60,000 bases of DNA from Liolophura sinensis (taxonomy: Eukaryota; Mollusca; Polyplacophora; Chitonida; Chitonidae). Under the pieces are notes generated by a model, which did not search any database, was not told where the DNA came from, and saw nothing but the letters and a program-made list of their open reading frames with translations. Of the stretch, positions 57,425 through 60,000 are shown piece after piece; positions within the stretch are counted from its first letter, which is position 1, and the number at the start of each line of letters is the position of its first letter. Position numbers and translations under genes: made by a program. The stretch lies in NCBI RefSeq assembly GCF_032854445.1, contig NC_088295.1, positions 77,530,028 through 77,590,027 on the forward strand, in the 5' to 3' direction.

Positions 57425-57914
57425 CTGGAAAATGGTGACCAGTAAATGTCAATAAATATCAAGTTGAATATGGGTGATGCGTATACATGGAGTTAAAAGT
57501 TAAAAGTTAAAAATGTAACCATACCTTTTAGTGTTTAAGCAAAGGAGTAAAGTTTCACACTACTGTGGATAGAATTATTTGAACTGATTTTTACAAACAC
57601 ACTTTCACTATTCTGTTTGTGTTGTTGATATTTCTCGAAAATATAATTGTAAAAATGTAAATAAGGAATACAGTTACATGTAGGCTGCTCATGATGTGTC
57701 AGGACAATCCAGAAACGCATCAAAACATTTTGCAACAGTTGTTTTACACGACATACTGGCTGACTGGACCGAATCACAACTAAAACTTGTTCACTTGAAA
57801 GACTGTTTACCTAATTCGAGATATTGAATATTATTATCTGTGCCTTATTGATTTAGAATATCCTCAACTTTTGTATAACAGTATCAACAATAGAGCCAAT
57901 TGTCTGTGTAGTTC

Positions 57915-58681
57915 TCAGTAGTATTCCCTACCACTGGCCCAATTAAATAACTCAGTAGATCACCCTCTGCCATTGGCCAAATGCCACAACTCATCAGAAC
58001 TCTCCCTGCTATTGGTCCAATTGCAGCCACTCACTGTTACACTCCCTGCCATTGGCCCAACTGCCATAAGTTACCATAACACTCTTTGGCGTTGGCCCAG
58101 TTGGCACAACTCACAGTAAGTCTCCCTGTCATTGACCCAAATGCCATAACTCACCATAACACTCCCTGCCACTGACCCAACTGCCAGGTCCCCATAACAC
58201 TCCTTGCCATTGGCCCAGTTGGCACAACTTACCGTAAGTCTCCCTGTCACTGACCAAAATGCCAAAACTCACCCTATCTTTCCCTGTCATTGGCTCAATT
58301 GCAATAACTCACCATAACACTCCTGCCATTGACCCAATTGCCAGGCCCCCATAACACTCCTTGCCGTTGGCCCAGTTGGCACAACTCACAGTAAGTCTCT
58401 CTGTCATTGACCAAAATGCCAAAACTCACCCTATCTTTCTCTGTCATTGGCTCAATTGCAATAACTCACCATAACATTCCGTCATTGACCCAATTGTAAT
58501 AACTCACCATAACACTCCCCGCCATTGGCCCAACTGCCATAAGTTACCACAACACTCCTTGCCGTTGGCCCAGTTGGCACAACTCACAGTAAGTCTCCCT
58601 GTCACTGACCCAAATGGGAAAACTCACCCTGCCATTGGCCCAATTGCCATAACTCACCATAACACTCCCTGCCATTTGCCC
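57915..58681 (-). repeat. Minisatellite (about 40 bp) invading exon E2
   Basis: Plus-strand monomer CTCCCTGCCATTGGCCCAAT followed by TGCCATAACTCACCATAACA, with variant GTTGGCACAACTCACAGTAA units. On the minus strand about a dozen copies of GTGAGT appear, most as ATG|GTGAGTTATGG. The right end lies inside the reading frame of E2. Confidence 0.92.
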
Positions 58682-58800
58682 AGACCTCTGGGTTCTGCCT
58701 TGGAATCCCTCTTCACATACACACTGATAATAACCATTCCTGTTGATACATTTGGCCTTTTCGTGACAGTCATTAAAGCCAAGTTCACATTCATCCAAAT
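58588..58800 (-). CDS. E2: EGF module with its end replaced by minisatellite
   Basis: Starts DLDECELGFNDC, has CINRNGYYQCVCEEGF, then QGRTQRSGQMAGSVM from the minisatellite with no sixth cysteine. The donor is uncertain. GTGAGT sites at exon ends 58658 and 58628 leave phase 0 and would shift E3; the one at 58588 (TACT|GTGAGT) keeps phase 1 and is chosen. Upstream part is secure. Confidence 0.6.
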
Positions 58801-59248
58801 CTGAAAAAAGCACATATGAAAACTTGTTTAAGTGTTCAATATATTGTCCATAGAGAAATCAACAGGCAGATAAGTGATTCATATGAGTCCTAGAAAATAT
58901 ACATCAAGTATATGCGTGTAGCAATTTTAAGTTCTGCTGATATTAAACCTTCCTTTGGGAACCCAGGCATACAGGGTCAAAACTCTGAAAATTTTGATAA
59001 TAAAATTCATAATAATCTCAGAATTAATAGTTCTACAACTTCAATGCAATTTCACCTAAGATGTAATGAAAACTGAGAATAATTGTTAAGCTTTACTGTA
59101 TGACTTCACCTAAACAGAGTAGCTGACCTTAACCAAAAAGTTTACACCCTGACACCAACACCAAAGATACTTTCGCCCACTCTCACAATGTAATCGTAAC
59201 GGAGATTGTTAAGGCACATGTATTGTGTGTACTTGGGTAGCTGCTTAC

Positions 59249-59415
59249 CAATGGGTTTGTCTGTACAGTAGAGATTGCCTAGTGTCAGTTTGCCCTGGGC
59301 GGTAACACCACCCTGTAACTGGAACTTGATAGACTTGACCGGCATCTCCCCCTGTAGACCAAAGATACCCGCATCCTTCCTCCACTTGGTGTCTCCCACA
59401 TCACAGTTACAGTTC
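59249..59415 (-). CDS. E1: C-terminal part of a fibrinogen-related (contactin-associated-type) domain
   Basis: After a phase-2 junction it reads NCNCDVGDTKWRKDAGIFG, then MPVKSIKFQLQGG and KLTLGNLYCTDKPI. NCNCD...W..D.G...PV..I.F...LG.L.C is the ending of fibrinogen-like domains seen in contactin-associated proteins and related matrix proteins. Phase 1 end (G|GTAAGC). The preceding exon is not in view. Confidence 0.75.
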
Positions 59416-60000
59416 CTGGCACAGAACACAGGTTACAGAAGGATGATTTTTGTATTTCTTAAATTGTACAATACAAATGCTGGAAACTGATATGAAGAGT
59501 TCAAATCAGTACCATAACTGACAAGTATGTCATCAGACATGATTTATAGCTAAATTAATATAAATCAACAAATACATATATTTGGCAAATGCTATATGCT
59601 GAACTTACATGGCAACACATGGTTTCAAGGAACACATAAAATTTGTTTATGAAACAGTCACATGGTTTTTGACAGGGATTGGGTTATAGCATTATCTTCA
59701 GTTACTAAATATCAATATAATAATACCGTACTTCACTGCCATAACAATGCAGGAATAGCTAGTACTCCATTAATTGGCAGTTTAGTTTAGTTGCTTTCAC
59801 AGCAAAAGCAGTCACTACCCCTTGTTGGCCAAATTCTCCTGATGACAATGACGCTTACATGTACAGGCCAGTATAATGAAGTTATAAGCACAAGGGATAA
59901 CATGGCTTAAATGGGCTGTCATTCAAAACATCAATTAACTATTAAACATACTATGATTTTACAACATGCAAACGCCTCTAAATATTCGTTTCAGCTCTAG

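Noticed and set aside
57915-58681. CRISPR-like array
   Set aside because: Monomers are contiguous and diverged with no constant repeat and unique spacer structure; this is a eukaryotic minisatellite.
59581-59640. Candidate exon ending AT|GTAAGT with the right phase to precede E1
   Set aside because: The frame meets a TAA upstream and no AG acceptor lies between that stop and the donor, so it cannot be an exon as read.

Overview
The window is the interior of one very large eukaryotic gene on the minus strand. Its 5' end lies beyond base 60000 and its 3' end before base 1. I resolve 82 exons (E1 at 59.3 kb to E82 at 1-45), about 11.9 kb of coding sequence or roughly 3,950 residues, and met no in-frame stop in the joined modules. 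Introns run from about 0.1 to 2.4 kb and are AT-rich. They carry tRNA-derived SINEs whose conserved body and tail I associate with molluscs and other lophotrochozoans, a second SINE family with a CACTCACTCA tail, and MITE-like inverted repeats. The organism is therefore probably a mollusc or another lophotrochozoan; a closer call would be a guess.

Module order, N to C (59.4 kb down to 0): C-terminal part of a fibrinogen-related (contactin-associated-type) domain; three EGF modules; a vWD-C8-TIL cassette (52.2-56.0 kb); one EGF fused to the end of that cassette and then 71 more EGF modules in 64 exons (5.7-49.8 kb), about 50 of them with a full calcium-binding signature; follistatin/Kazal modules (3.7-5.3 kb); a thrombospondin type-1 repeat (2.8 kb); another follistatin/Kazal module (1.6-1.8 kb); and a C-terminal cystine knot (0-1.2 kb). 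This describes a secreted, calcium-stiffened, rod-like matrix or mucus protein whose vWD and cystine-knot parts could support disulfide-linked assembly. I do not recognise a named orthologue, so no gene symbol is given.

Nearly every exon is bounded by phase-1 introns, and the vWD-C8-TIL cassette is itself a symmetric 1-1 unit with internal phase-0 introns. The array shows traces of recent turnover: two broken exon copies in introns (10.05-10.13 kb and 56.62-56.66 kb), a duplicated intron segment (47.0 and 48.5 kb), and seven exons holding two EGF modules. The most unusual features are two minisatellites at exon edges. One (54.43-54.76 kb) repeats the 3' splice site of the first C8 exon. The other (57.9-58.7 kb) runs into an EGF exon, removes its sixth cysteine and supplies about a dozen GTGAGT donor motifs. 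Two introns appear to be GC-AG.
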